64,000 bases of DNA from JACNIZ01 sp964344765 (GTDB lineage: Bacteria > Planctomycetota > UBA1135), in NCBI GenBank assembly GCA_964344765.1, contig CAYFOM010000022.1:1-64000 (forward strand). Direction: 5' to 3'. Each line of letters begins with the position of its first letter. Positions within the stretch are counted from its first letter, which is position 1. The notes beneath the pieces are model-generated. The model did no database searches and was not told the origin of the DNA. It saw only the letters and a program-made list of their open reading frames with translations. Position numbers and translations under genes: made by a program. This document shows, piece by piece, positions 1 through 9,513 of this stretch.

Positions 1-76
1 CGAATCCTGCCCCCGCTACCCGCTACGCTTTGGAATTCAGTGAGGGGTAAATGAGCGATTGTGCGCTTATTGAAGT

Positions 77-1435
77 ATGAATTGGAACGGAGTTTTTGTT
101 TGTTTGATGTTGGCGGCTGGGGCTGCGCCGATGGTGGCGCAAGAACTGCCTTACCGCTTTGATCCTTTGGTTCGCGGTGACCTTGGCGGCGCCGGCGGTC
201 AGGCGAATGCTTGTGGTTTTGTGGTTGGTGCTCAAGGGCAAGCCACGGTGGGTAAGGCTGGAGCCATCGGTGGTGGCTTTCATGCTTTTTATGAGGATGA
301 GCATGGCTTGGAAGACCTCGGTACCTTTGGTGGCCCCAACAGCGAAGCCAAGTCATTGGGTTTTCTAGGCGAGGTAGTCGGTTGGGCCGATGCATTGGAT
401 GGCTATGGCAACGCAGTTCCGCGCGCCTTTCGTTGGGATCGGACCACCGGCATGGTGGATCTGGGCGACCTTGGTGGTGAGCGCAGTTGGGCGACAGGCG
501 TCGACCCGTATGGCGGTTTTATCTGCGGCACCTCCGAAGACGCAGCCGGCGTATTGCGCGCTTTTCAATACAACCCCAATCAACCAGGACTCGTCGATCT
601 TGGTGATCTAGGTGGTGGAACTGCCGCCGCCCATTCGGCGCATGCAGGTGTCATCGTCGGTGAATCGACGACACCAAATGGAGATACGCATGCTTTTCGT
701 TGGTTCCCGTCGTCAGGTATGTACGACCTCGGCGCGTTGGCCGGCGGCTTTAGTTCGGCGACCTCGGTATCGATTAACGGTTACGTCTGCGGTTGGTCGG
801 TCGACGGCGCCGGGCGTGACCGCGCAGTGTTCTTCCAGTCGTTCCCGAGTTCGGATGTGATCGATTGCGGCACCTTCGGTGGAGCGGAAAGCTATGCCTA
901 TGGCGTCAACAACCTCGGCCAGGTTGTCGGCACTGCGCAAGCCGAAGATGGCAGCTGGCGCGCCTTTATGTGGGATGATGACCATCGCGTGATGATGGAT
1001 CTAAACGATTCCATTCACCACCTCACCGGCTGGACGCTGCATTCGGCAACTCATATCACCGACGACGGGTCCATCACCGGTGTCGGCTCTTACAACGGCC
1101 ACCTCACCGGCTTTCTGCTGCGGCCATTTTCGATGAGCGTCAGCCAAGGCATCGGCCCGACCTTGTTCTTCACCGCCGGCCAAATGGAACCGGGCGATAC
1201 GGTTTGGTTCGTAGGCAGCCAAGACTTGGGGGCCTGGCAGGTGCCCGGATTGCCGCAGCTCGAGTTGGATTTGCTGAGCCCGCGCCTAGTAGATCGCGCC
1301 CAAGCTGAAGTTTGGGGTTCGGCGCACTTGTCAGTGCCGATGCCGAGCTACCTCAGCGGTCGCACCGTTCACTTTCAAGCAACGGTCCCGGGACGATTGC
1401 TGAAGAGCCCGGTCGTCACTCGAACTTTTTGGTAA
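77..1435 (+). CDS. Secreted HAF-repeat protein
   Basis: 452 residues. It opens with a Sec signal peptide (hydrophobic residues 6-20, then AQE). The body is a tandem array of HAF-type repeats, visible as recurring units of the form 'DLG.LGG..S.A..V...G.V.G......G..RAF.W' between residues about 30 and 320 (for example DLGDLGGG, HAFRWFPSSGMYDLGAL, DCGTFGGAESYAYGVN). HAF repeats are found in bacterial extracellular proteins and probably fold as a beta-propeller; the ligand is unknown. The last 100 residues are a separate beta-rich module ending in 'HFQAT...TRTFW', resembling the ends of other secreted proteins in this window. Exported location is inferred from the signal peptide; function unknown. 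Confidence 0.8.
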   Translation: MNWNGVFVCLMLAAGAAPMVAQELPYRFDPLVRGDLGGAGGQANACGFVVGAQGQATVGKAGAIGGGFHAFYEDEHGLEDLGTFGGPNSEAKSLGFLGEVVGWADALDGYGNAVPRAFRWDRTTGMVDLGDLGGERSWATGVDPYGGFICGTSEDAAGVLRAFQYNPNQPGLVDLGDLGGGTAAAHSAHAGVIVGESTTPNGDTHAFRWFPSSGMYDLGALAGGFSSATSVSINGYVCGWSVDGAGRDRAVFFQSFPSSDVIDCGTFGGAESYAYGVNNLGQVVGTAQAEDGSWRAFMWDDDHRVMMDLNDSIHHLTGWTLHSATHITDDGSITGVGSYNGHLTGFLLRPFSMSVSQGIGPTLFFTAGQMEPGDTVWFVGSQDLGAWQVPGLPQLELDLLSPRLVDRAQAEVWGSAHLSVPMPSYLSGRTVHFQATVPGRLLKSPVVTRTFW

Positions 1436-1455
1436 GCGAACGGCGTAACGCCGAA

Positions 1456-2805
1456 TTACTTCTTCGACGGATCTGGGACAAGGGCGATCACCGTATCGCC
1501 CTTGCCCTCGTCATCGGTGATGCTTTGAATGGTCCACAAATCTTTCAAGTTGTCACCATCGACGACGCTGCCGCTGTAGTCGCCCCACGAAGTCCCATCG
1601 GTAAACCAACGCCCCTCACCAATGCTATGAATGGGGCCCATCTGCCCCGGCGGATCATCATGGCGACGGAAAGCAAAGCGCGGACTGATGTACATCTCCG
1701 GGCTGGTTTCTTGAAAGCCGATCAAAACATCCAGCTTCTTATTCACCGCCAACGTGGTTTGGATGTAACTGCTAGTTTTACTGCTCAGCAAACCACTTTG
1801 CACCAACGTCCCGTCCAATGCGACCTGATGCCATTGCACCGCGGCACGCCCGTCGACGTTGACGGTTTGCGAAAACCAAATGTGCTTTCCTTGCAGCACT
1901 AGGTTCTTGGGGTTGCGGTCACCCGATGCGGTCTTTTGTTCGGTGCCCATCTGCGGCGACTGCGGCGGCCAGCCGACGTACTTCAATCCGTGCGCTTTGC
2001 GCGCAACCAGCTCGGCTTGCGGCTCACCGTTTTTGCCGCTGCTCACCTTGCGCAGAATGAACTCTTTATTGGTGAGCTGAAAGAAGTACAAATCATCAAT
2101 CGCATCTTGAGTGGCTACCGGATGGCCCAAGCTTCCCTTGAAATGATAAGCCGTCACCGGCTTCCCTTTTTTAGCATCCTTCAACGGCAGGACGAAGGTG
2201 CGATCCTCACCCCCGGGAAAGCTATAGCCAACCCATTTACGGCTAAAACCGATACCTCCGCCATCGACGCCGCCCGGGGCAGGAACCGGATAAGTATTCC
2301 ACGCCCCGGTCGGATCCGACGTTTCGGAAATCGAAATATTGACCGGCTTTAACTCTTCCTTATCCCACGGGTTCCACAAGTCGAAGCCGAACACCTTGTT
2401 GTGCGGATCAAAAAACAACTTGGGATCAATGCCGTGATTGAACGCCGCCTGCGGCACGCCCTGCACGTATTCACCCTTCTTGTTGTAGATCACCAAACCG
2501 CTGTTTGATCCATGAAAAACATAACCGCCACCGACGGCAATCTGCGGATCCACTTGGCGATAGCCATCCATGCTGCCGTCGAAGGCAAGGAAGTCCTTCA
2601 AGCCACCCTTCGGCCCGGTTAAGCGTCGCGCGTTGCCGCCTTGGCGACGCACCTTGGCTTTGCCGTCGTCGTTGAAACTGGTCTTATGCAGCGGCTCGAT
2701 TACCTCGCTGCGCGCCGGGGCGACGGGATCGCTGGCTTGAGGAACCGCAACCGGCTGCAGCAGCGCGGCCGGTAGAGGGGCGGACAGAAGGAAGGGGATC
2801 AGCAT
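1456..2805 (-). CDS. Secreted protein of unknown function
   Basis: 449 residues with an N-terminal signal peptide (hydrophobic residues 1-20). The rest is rich in short beta-strand patterns typical of a beta-propeller: 'YVFHGSNSGLVIYNKKG', 'ISETSDPTGAWNTYPV', 'WGDYSGSVVDGDN'. Related planctomycete secreted proteins carry the same 'S.TSDPTG.W..Y' signature, but I know no characterised function. It lies 47 bases downstream of the FG-GAP gene on the same strand and may be co-transcribed with it. It converges with the HAF-repeat gene, leaving only 20 bases between stop codons. Confidence 0.65.
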   Translation of the reverse strand: MLIPFLLSAPLPAALLQPVAVPQASDPVAPARSEVIEPLHKTSFNDDGKAKVRRQGGNARRLTGPKGGLKDFLAFDGSMDGYRQVDPQIAVGGGYVFHGSNSGLVIYNKKGEYVQGVPQAAFNHGIDPKLFFDPHNKVFGFDLWNPWDKEELKPVNISISETSDPTGAWNTYPVPAPGGVDGGGIGFSRKWVGYSFPGGEDRTFVLPLKDAKKGKPVTAYHFKGSLGHPVATQDAIDDLYFFQLTNKEFILRKVSSGKNGEPQAELVARKAHGLKYVGWPPQSPQMGTEQKTASGDRNPKNLVLQGKHIWFSQTVNVDGRAAVQWHQVALDGTLVQSGLLSSKTSSYIQTTLAVNKKLDVLIGFQETSPEMYISPRFAFRRHDDPPGQMGPIHSIGEGRWFTDGTSWGDYSGSVVDGDNLKDLWTIQSITDDEGKGDTVIALVPDPSKK

Positions 2806-2852
2806 TTTGGAGGACGGTTTGGCTCACCGCCTCCAAGACGCCGGGTGCGCCG

Positions 2853-4400
2853 CTACTGGATGGTGGTGAGGATCAGGTTGGTAGCCTGCCCAGCTTGCAC
2901 TGCCTGGAACCACACCGTCAAGCCCTGTGCCGCCGGAGGCAGCGCCATTTCCCATTTTGCATAGCCGCTGCCGTCGGTTTGTTGCGCATGGGCGAGCTGT
3001 TGCGGGTTGGCAAGGTCCAGCGTGACGTTGAGCTGCGGGATGTAGGTGCTGCCGAGGCCGGCCAGCGAGTAAGCCAGCCAGGCGAAGGAATTGGGCGTGG
3101 CGCTGCGAATCTCCCACTTGGCGTCCTCGGCGATTTCCAGCGGTAACTGCGGCACGATCAGGTGGAAGCGCGGGCTCAGGTCGTAAAGGAATGCCGCGCC
3201 GGGCGCCAAATGATTGGGCAGGCTTTCCAAATAGGCGCCGGTGATCATGGTGCTGCCGTCCAGGTCTACGTCTCGGCCAAACATATCCCAATAGCCGAGT
3301 CCGCCCGGGTTGATGGCCGGCTCCGGGAACCATGTATTTCCGGACCGCCGCCACGGGTGGACCGCGCCTGTGGAGTTGCCGAGGAAGTCATCGCCGCGCG
3401 AGGCAATCACGGCGAAGTCGTTTTCCATCGCGATAGCCAAACCATAGTTTTCGGTCGAGCTGCGCTTTGGCGATTGCAAGGTGGCGGTTAGCGTCCAAGC
3501 TCCGCCAACGAGGCGGAAGGCATAAACTTCGCCGGTGCCGTAAATGCTGCCGCCATTTTTCCCTTGGCAGCCAATCAGCATGTGATTGCCGTTCAAGTCG
3601 AGCGCGTTGCCGAACCAAGTCAGTTCTTCGCGTATCGGCGCAGTCAATTTTTGCGATTCGGTCCAGGTTGCGCCGATCAGGTCGTAGACGTAAGCCGCGC
3701 CCATGTATGCATCGACCACACCGCCGCCGATGTCGTCGCCTTCGCCGCGAGCGCCGACCAGTAAACGATCGCCGTCCAATGCAATGGCAGCGCCGAAGAG
3801 GTCGTAGTAATCCTTGTCGGAGGCGCTGATCTCTTGGCTTAGGTTCCACTGAGCGCCGTCGTGGTCGAACACCCAGGCGGAACCTGCGTGCGCTCGCGAC
3901 CAACTAAGCCCAGGATAGTGCGAGTACATCGCGCCGACTGCGATGCGGTCGCCATCAATATCCACCGACCAACCGAACCAATCGTCGCCCCAGCCGGTGC
4001 CTTGCTGCAGTTTTTGCGTTTCCACCCATTGCGCGCCGTCGTACTCAAACACGTAAGCCGCGCCGATGGTGTCGCCGAGTGGATCGGGTGCGCCGACCAC
4101 CAAACGATTGCCGTCGGCGGCGAGGGCGTGACCGAACACGTTGTGCAAGATGCCGTCGGAAGCAGTGAGCTTTTGCCGCTGGACCCATCCACCGGCGGTG
4201 TTTTCGTACACCAGCACCGAGCCGATGTAATTGATTCCGCCAATTTGATCATCGGGCGCGCCGACGAATGCCCAGTTGCCGGAGAGCGCCACCGATTCGG
4301 CGAAGTTGGAGTACGGCGCGGCGTCGGGCGTGGTGAGCACGGCGTCGGCGGTTTGGGCGGGGGCGACGAGCGCGAGTAGGGCCAGGAGGTGGGTGACCAT
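2853..4400 (-). CDS. Secreted FG-GAP (integrin-alpha-like) repeat protein
   Basis: 515 residues with a signal peptide (residues 1-18). Seven or so FG-GAP-type beta-propeller units of about 50-60 residues fill residues 25-390, each of the form 'FG.A....G..L.VGAP.......G..YVF.......W...Q.L' (for example VFGHALAADGNRLVVGAPD, LFGAAIALDGDRLLVGA). Such propellers bind calcium and ligands in integrin alpha chains; the bacterial role is unknown, probably surface or periplasmic binding. The last 110 residues form another beta domain ending 'WFQAVQAGQATNLILTTIQ', a tail style shared with other secreted proteins here. A possible -10 (TAGCCT) lies 12 bases before the ATG. Confidence 0.8.
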   Translation of the reverse strand: MVTHLLALLALVAPAQTADAVLTTPDAAPYSNFAESVALSGNWAFVGAPDDQIGGINYIGSVLVYENTAGGWVQRQKLTASDGILHNVFGHALAADGNRLVVGAPDPLGDTIGAAYVFEYDGAQWVETQKLQQGTGWGDDWFGWSVDIDGDRIAVGAMYSHYPGLSWSRAHAGSAWVFDHDGAQWNLSQEISASDKDYYDLFGAAIALDGDRLLVGARGEGDDIGGGVVDAYMGAAYVYDLIGATWTESQKLTAPIREELTWFGNALDLNGNHMLIGCQGKNGGSIYGTGEVYAFRLVGGAWTLTATLQSPKRSSTENYGLAIAMENDFAVIASRGDDFLGNSTGAVHPWRRSGNTWFPEPAINPGGLGYWDMFGRDVDLDGSTMITGAYLESLPNHLAPGAAFLYDLSPRFHLIVPQLPLEIAEDAKWEIRSATPNSFAWLAYSLAGLGSTYIPQLNVTLDLANPQQLAHAQQTDGSGYAKWEMALPPAAQGLTVWFQAVQAGQATNLILTTIQ

Positions 4401-4463
4401 GAGGCGAGGGGGAGGCTAGGCTTAAAGAAAGGGCTATCCAGGGGGACCGGACCCAGCCATTCT

Positions 4464-5186
4464 ATGGTAAAAATCCCAATTAATCCTCACCGGCCATGGG
4501 TGATCGCCCATCGCGGTGCTTTCTGCGGCAGCCGCGGCAACGCGGGTTGGCCATCGGATCAGCCCGATTTGTTGGAAAACAGTGCCGCCGCCCTGGCAAA
4601 GGCTGTGGCCTTGGGTGTGGATGCAAGTGAGGTGGACATCCGCATTTCCGGCGATGGCGTGGCGATGCTTTGCCACGACAACGATCTCTCTAAATTGGTT
4701 GGCGTGGATCGTTGGATCGGCGATTGCTCTGCCCAGGAATTGCAAAGTTACGGCTTACTACCGCTCGCCGATGCGATCTCCCAATTCGGCGCATTGCCGT
4801 TGTTTTTGGAAATGAAAGACGAGCCCAGCGAGGCATCATCCCGTCGACGCTTGCTGGTCGAACAAACGGTGAAGTGCGCGGCAGCGGCGGCTACCCAACC
4901 TTTTTTGCTCAGCTTTAGCGATGCGTTGCTGCAGTGGGCGGCGGAATTCCAACCACGCTTGCTTCGCGGCCGCAACATGGATCAAGCCGATCTGCATCCA
5001 TACGATTTTTTGTCCTGTCGCATCGACGGCTTGAACCCCGACTTTGTCGCCGCAGCGCACGATGCCGAACAAGCGGTGATCACCTGGACCGTGAACACCC
5101 AAGCCGAACTCAATCACGCATTGCGCTGCGGCACCGACGGAATCATTTCCGATCGCGTCGATTGGCTTAAGCAACAGCTGGTTTAA
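4464..5186 (+). CDS. Glycerophosphodiester phosphodiesterase
   Basis: 240 residues from the ATG at 4464. The reading frame is open further upstream (to 4389), but that would overlap the divergent FG-GAP start and add no conserved sequence. The GDPD family fold is shown by AHRG (His16, Arg17), LLENS in place of the usual PENT, the acidic pair Glu56 and Asp58 in SEVDIRIS.DG, and HDNDL (His71). Near the end, 'TWTVNT' and 'GTDGIISDR' are the usual last GDPD strands. It should hydrolyse glycerophosphodiesters to glycerol 3-phosphate and an alcohol. No signal peptide, so probably cytoplasmic. Its stop overlaps the convergent neighbour's stop inside one TTAA. Confidence 0.85.
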   Translation: MVKIPINPHRPWVIAHRGAFCGSRGNAGWPSDQPDLLENSAAALAKAVALGVDASEVDIRISGDGVAMLCHDNDLSKLVGVDRWIGDCSAQELQSYGLLPLADAISQFGALPLFLEMKDEPSEASSRRRLLVEQTVKCAAAAATQPFLLSFSDALLQWAAEFQPRLLRGRNMDQADLHPYDFLSCRIDGLNPDFVAAAHDAEQAVITWTVNTQAELNHALRCGTDGIISDRVDWLKQQLV

Positions 5187-7486
5187 CCGTTCTGCTTGGC
5201 TTCTTGCTCCTTGCGCCACTGCTCCCACTTCGGGCCGACGCGATCAAATTCCGGCGGTAGCAGCATTTCCGGATCCAACGCATCCAATGCAGCCTGCAGA
5301 CGCTGCACGTCCTCTGTGCGATCCAATTCCTCAAGCCGCGCCTTCAGCAAAATCGCCGACGTCACAGCCGAGTGATTCAATCCATCCAAGCTTGCGGCGG
5401 CGTCGGGGTTGCGTTCAAACGAAGCCAAGTACTTTTCTAACGCAGTATCCCAATCGCCGCGTTCATAAGCCAAGCGCCCTTGGCCGGCCAACGTGATGGC
5501 TGCGTAATGCGCCACTGTGGAAGCAGTTTCCGGCATCAACTCCAAGCTGCGCTGATAGTACATCAACGCTTTTTCGTACGACGGACCGGCGAAGCGCGGT
5601 TGGTTGGCGCGGCGATAGCTTTCGGCGCAAACGATGGAAGCCAAGCCTGCGTACCAATTCAAAATCGGCGCGGCGTTGTCTTCGGCGAGCAGGCGTTCAT
5701 AAACGCGTTCCAAGCTGGCAATGCCGCGGTCATGGAAGACGCGGGCGCGCAGGCGATCGTGCAACAGGTAATGATCCGGGAAGCGACGAATGGCAGCGTT
5801 CAAGGCTTGCGTCGCGCGTCCGGCAGCACCGACTTTGGTGAGGAAGTCATAGTGCGCCAAAGCTTGATCGCCGGTGCCCAGCGGATGCTGCGCCAAGATG
5901 CTGTACGCGTTGTGCAACTCGCTCAACCACAGTGGCGGCCAATCGCGCTTGGCTTTCATTGCAGCTTCAATGGCGGTGCGCTTGTTCTTGGCGTAAATGT
6001 CCAAGACCGCCATCGTATTCCAGCTGGTTTCACCCACCGGAATCGCTGCCGCTGCGGCTTCGGCAAACTGGGCACTGGCATCGGCGTTGCCGAGGTAGTA
6101 ATTGGCCAAGCATTGCACCGCATCTAAGCGCCAGCCGTCGGCACCTAAGTCGCGCGCCAATTCGGCGGCTTGCAAAGCATCTTCAAAGTGCAGACGCGAA
6201 TACCTCTGCGCAGTGGCGGGGTCGGCAGCCAAGATGCGCGCCGTATTCGGATCGACGGCGAAAGCAAGCGCCGCTTCGGCCAACTCCAGTTGAGTTTGCG
6301 GATCGGCGGGTTCATCGGCCGAGCTGGCTTCTTTGTCTTCCAGCGACTTTTCCAAACTGGTCCACTCTTGCGGTGCCGGGTATTCGGCGCCGACCAATGC
6401 GGCCGACCAGCCTTCGGCGTTGACTTTGGAATCTTTGCCGGCGAGGCCGGTGTGCACCATCGACAAAGTTTTTGCGGCGCTATTGCTTTTGCCCAAACGC
6501 GCAAGTGCGTCCACCAAACCTTGCCGTTCTTTGGCCTCCATCGGCACGCGCAATGCTTCGCCAATCAAGCTGACTGCACGGTTGGAATCGGTTTTGGCCA
6601 AGGCTTCGCGCGCCAGCTTGTTGAGGTTGAGGTCTAAGTCAAACACCGCCAAGCGCAGCAAACCCAACTGCTCGGAATCGCCGTGTTGGATCGCAGCCTT
6701 CAGCAAATTTTCGCGCAGTTCCACGCTACCGCTGACGTATGCCTGCTCGACGGCGACGCGGTCGGCAACATCACGACTGGCAACGCGCTCCAAAATGCTG
6801 CGGTCGCCGCGCGGCGGATCCTTTGGCTGCTTTTCGCGTTGCAGAATGCCGTCGTAGATTTGCTGGAAAACGGTGGCGGTGTCGTTGGCGTAATAAAGGT
6901 CGTAAGTCTCGGCGCCATCATCCTCGATCATGATGTGACGCGGCGCGACGCGGGTGCCGTCGAAAAACTTTTCGTACAGCTCGACTTCCATCGCGATGTG
7001 CTCGCCACAGGTGACGTGTCCAAAACGCGGACATTCCACCCGCCGACCTTGCGGATCCCAATCGCGCGGCGTGTGGCGATAAACCGATGCGATCACCGTC
7101 ACGTACGGCTCATAAGCTTTGGCCACATCCGCTTGGCGGTAGCGCACGCCGGCGTAATGTTCGCTGGCGATTTCACCATCCATGTTGACGCAAACCAAAA
7201 TCGGTTTGCCGGTTTCCTGCATCACCGCCAACGCATCTTTCCAGCTGCGCTGCCACGGAATCAAACACGGCTTGGCCCACTCTTCGGCAGTGGGTGCGCG
7301 CCACATTTGCTCGCGGCTGAGGCCGTCACCGACGCGATTGCCCAGTTGCGGAGCTTGGGGTTGACCTTGTTGCTCTGTAGCGGCGGGGGCGGTGGGTGCC
7401 GGGTCCTGAGCCACCGCCGACGTCGACGTCAGCAAGGTTAGGGCAAGGCAGGAACTGCGGAGCAAATTGGAGCAGGATGCGCGCAT
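5183..7486 (-). CDS. Secreted thioredoxin-fold and TPR protein
   Basis: 767 residues from the ATG at 7486, chosen because the signal peptide (MRASCSNLLRSS..., cleavage near AVAQ) begins there; the frame is open upstream without similarity. After a Pro/Ala-rich linker comes a thioredoxin-like domain (about residues 65-210: 'W..ALA.MQETGKPILVCVNMDGEIASE...Y...VTVIASVY'), but the redox CxxC is absent at the usual place (VNMDGEIASE). The rest (about 230-750) is helical with several TPR-like units (for example 'YYQRSLELMPETASTVAHYAAI', 'YERGDWDTALEKYLASFERNPDAA'). Probably a periplasmic scaffold; the partner is unknown. A TAATCT hexamer sits 11 bases before the ATG. Confidence 0.65.
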   Translation of the reverse strand: MRASCSNLLRSSCLALTLLTSTSAVAQDPAPTAPAATEQQGQPQAPQLGNRVGDGLSREQMWRAPTAEEWAKPCLIPWQRSWKDALAVMQETGKPILVCVNMDGEIASEHYAGVRYRQADVAKAYEPYVTVIASVYRHTPRDWDPQGRRVECPRFGHVTCGEHIAMEVELYEKFFDGTRVAPRHIMIEDDGAETYDLYYANDTATVFQQIYDGILQREKQPKDPPRGDRSILERVASRDVADRVAVEQAYVSGSVELRENLLKAAIQHGDSEQLGLLRLAVFDLDLNLNKLAREALAKTDSNRAVSLIGEALRVPMEAKERQGLVDALARLGKSNSAAKTLSMVHTGLAGKDSKVNAEGWSAALVGAEYPAPQEWTSLEKSLEDKEASSADEPADPQTQLELAEAALAFAVDPNTARILAADPATAQRYSRLHFEDALQAAELARDLGADGWRLDAVQCLANYYLGNADASAQFAEAAAAAIPVGETSWNTMAVLDIYAKNKRTAIEAAMKAKRDWPPLWLSELHNAYSILAQHPLGTGDQALAHYDFLTKVGAAGRATQALNAAIRRFPDHYLLHDRLRARVFHDRGIASLERVYERLLAEDNAAPILNWYAGLASIVCAESYRRANQPRFAGPSYEKALMYYQRSLELMPETASTVAHYAAITLAGQGRLAYERGDWDTALEKYLASFERNPDAAASLDGLNHSAVTSAILLKARLEELDRTEDVQRLQAALDALDPEMLLPPEFDRVGPKWEQWRKEQEAKQNG

Positions 7487-7600
7487 GATGGTCTGCCAGA
7501 TTAACGCATTTTGCCGTTGCGCGGCTAGGGCTAGTGGGGGCTGGATTGCAGCACCGCGGGTATGGATCGCGGACGCGCCTCGGTACACTGATTCCAACCC

Positions 7601-8590
7601 ATGAGCCAGGTCGAAGAAATCACCCGACGCATCCAGCAGGAGAGCGGCTTTTTACGCGAAGTCACGGCCACGGTCGAAAGCGTAATCGTCGGTCAAAGCC
7701 AACTGCTGGAAAGCCTGCTGATCGGTCTGCTTGCCGACGGCCACGTTTTGCTGGAAGGCGTGCCCGGCTTGGCCAAGTCCTTAGCGGTACAGAGTTTGGC
7801 GGCGGCTTTGGGTGGCGAATTCCACCGCTTGCAGTTCACCCCGGACCTGCTGCCTTCGGACTTGATCGGCACTCAGGTGTACAACCCGAAGACCGGTGAA
7901 TGGACCGTGCACGAAGGCCCGGTGTTTGCCAATTTTGTGCTCGCCGACGAGATCAACCGCGCGCCGGCGAAGGTGCAATCGGGTTTGTTGGAAGCGATGC
8001 AGGAACGGCAGGTGACCTTGGCCGGAGAGACACGTGCGCTGCCGTCACCGTTTTTGGTGTTGGCGACGCAGAACCCCGTCGAACAAGAAGGCACTTACCC
8101 GCTGCCCGAGGCGCAGGTCGACCGCTTTATGTTGAAGGTAGTCGTTGGCTACCCAAGCAAGGAAGACGAGGCGCAAATCATCGAGCGCATGGCCAACAAC
8201 ACCCATCGCCCGCAGGTGCAATGTGTGGCGAATCCGCAACAAGTATTGGCGGCGCGCGAGTTGATGGACGAGGTCTACGTCGATGAAAAGATCAGCAGCT
8301 ACGTAGTGGATCTAGTCTTCGCTACGCGTGAACCGGATGCGGTTGGCTTGGCCGATTTGAAGCCGATGATCCTTTACGGTGCGTCACCGCGCGCATCCAT
8401 TGCTTTAGTGCAAGGCGCACGCGCGCGCGCCTTTTTGCATGGTCGCGGATACGTCACTCCGCACGATGTGAAATCGGTGGGCATGGACGTGCTGCGTCAC
8501 CGCGTGATCCCTACCTTTGAAGCCGAAGCACAAGGGGTGATGTCGGAACAAATGATTCAACGCGTTTTTGATCACGTTGCAGTTCCTTGA
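7601..8590 (+). CDS. MoxR-family AAA+ ATPase
   Basis: 329 residues. Diagnostic motifs of the MoxR/RavA branch: Walker A GVPGLAKS, Walker B VLADEINRAPAKVQ, the sensor-1/arginine-finger stretch LATQNPVEQEGTYPLPEAQVDRF, and a C-terminal lid with GASPRAS. MoxR ATPases act as chaperones that mature or regulate von Willebrand A proteins, which fits the two VWA genes downstream. First gene of the operon running to 15801; a TACACT hexamer 11 bases before the ATG is a possible -10. Its TGA overlaps the TTG start of the next gene by 4 bases (TTGA). Confidence 0.92.
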   Translation: MSQVEEITRRIQQESGFLREVTATVESVIVGQSQLLESLLIGLLADGHVLLEGVPGLAKSLAVQSLAAALGGEFHRLQFTPDLLPSDLIGTQVYNPKTGEWTVHEGPVFANFVLADEINRAPAKVQSGLLEAMQERQVTLAGETRALPSPFLVLATQNPVEQEGTYPLPEAQVDRFMLKVVVGYPSKEDEAQIIERMANNTHRPQVQCVANPQQVLAARELMDEVYVDEKISSYVVDLVFATREPDAVGLADLKPMILYGASPRASIALVQGARARAFLHGRGYVTPHDVKSVGMDVLRHRVIPTFEAEAQGVMSEQMIQRVFDHVAVP

Positions 8591-9513
8591 GCGAAACCGC
8601 GCCGTACGTCGATCCGGCCGAGCTGGCTGAACTGCTCGCCGAGGTGCGGCGCATTGAGGTGCAATCGAAGCGTTTGGTCGCCAGTGCTTTGGCGGGTGGT
8701 TATCGCTCGGTGTTTCGCGGCTCGGGTTTGGAGTTCGACGAGGTGCGCGAATATGTCAGCGGCGATGATCCACGCACCGTCGATTGGAATGTGACCGCAC
8801 GAGTAGGCAAGCCGTTCATCAAGAAGTTCGTCGACGAACGCGAACTAACGGTGATGTTTTTGCTCGACCTATCGCCGTCGATGGATCACGGCTTTGGTTT
8901 TTATACGCTGCGCCAAATGGCAGCGCGAATCTGTGGTTGTTTGGCGCTGTCGGCCGTGCGCAATAACGACAAGATTGGATTGTTAGCGTTTAGTGAGCAA
9001 ATCGACAAGTATGTGCCGGCGCGCAAAGGCAGTCGCCATGCGCTGTCGATTATTCGCGATTGCTTGGCGTTGCGCGGTACTGAGTCGGCCAGCAATTTGA
9101 GCTCGGCGCTTGAGCACGCCGGTTCGGCATTGCGCGGACATGCGACGTTGTTTTTGCTGTCCGATTTTTGCGGTGACGGCTGGCAAAAGTCGTTGGCCTT
9201 ATGCGCCAAACGTCACGACTTAGTTGCGGTACGTTTGCAGCCACCGGAATTTGAATCTCTGCCGCCGGCGCTGACGCAAGTGGTCGATCCCGAAAGCGGC
9301 AAGCTTTGTTGGGTAGACGGCGCGTCGCCTCAAGTGCGGCGCGAATACCAAGCGCGCGTCGCAGCGTGGCAAGCGCAAACTGAAAAGCAATTGCTCGCCG
9401 CCAAAGTGGATTGCATGGATGTTCCGGTGCCTCGCGAACGCGATGCCGACGCCGTCGCTAGGCCTATTCATCGTTTCTTCCGCATGCGCGAATCGCGGGG
9501 GGCTCGCGGGTGA
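8587..9513 (+). CDS. DUF58 domain protein (VWA-like)
   Basis: 308 residues, starting at a TTG at 8587 that overlaps the MoxR stop; no better start lies near. The DUF58 hallmark 'REYVSGDDPRTVDWNVTAR' is at about residues 55-75, and a VWA-like metal-binding motif follows (LDLSPSMD, DxSxS type). Partner proteins of MoxR ATPases with this layout are standard in the Bat operon, where they are thought to help a membrane-associated VWA complex; direct biochemical function is unknown. Next gene starts at GTG 9510, again overlapping the stop by 4 bases. Confidence 0.88.
   Translation: MSETAPYVDPAELAELLAEVRRIEVQSKRLVASALAGGYRSVFRGSGLEFDEVREYVSGDDPRTVDWNVTARVGKPFIKKFVDERELTVMFLLDLSPSMDHGFGFYTLRQMAARICGCLALSAVRNNDKIGLLAFSEQIDKYVPARKGSRHALSIIRDCLALRGTESASNLSSALEHAGSALRGHATLFLLSDFCGDGWQKSLALCAKRHDLVAVRLQPPEFESLPPALTQVVDPESGKLCWVDGASPQVRREYQARVAAWQAQTEKQLLAAKVDCMDVPVPRERDADAVARPIHRFFRMRESRGARG

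Noticed and set aside
1441..1453. CGGCGTAACGCCG palindrome between convergent genes as terminator
   Set aside because: The stem is only 4-6 bases with almost no loop and no T-run on either strand.
4389..4463. Longer N-terminus for the glycerophosphodiester phosphodiesterase
   Set aside because: The extra 25 residues (basic, no signal peptide) would overlap the divergent FG-GAP gene start, and the fold begins right after the ATG at 4464.
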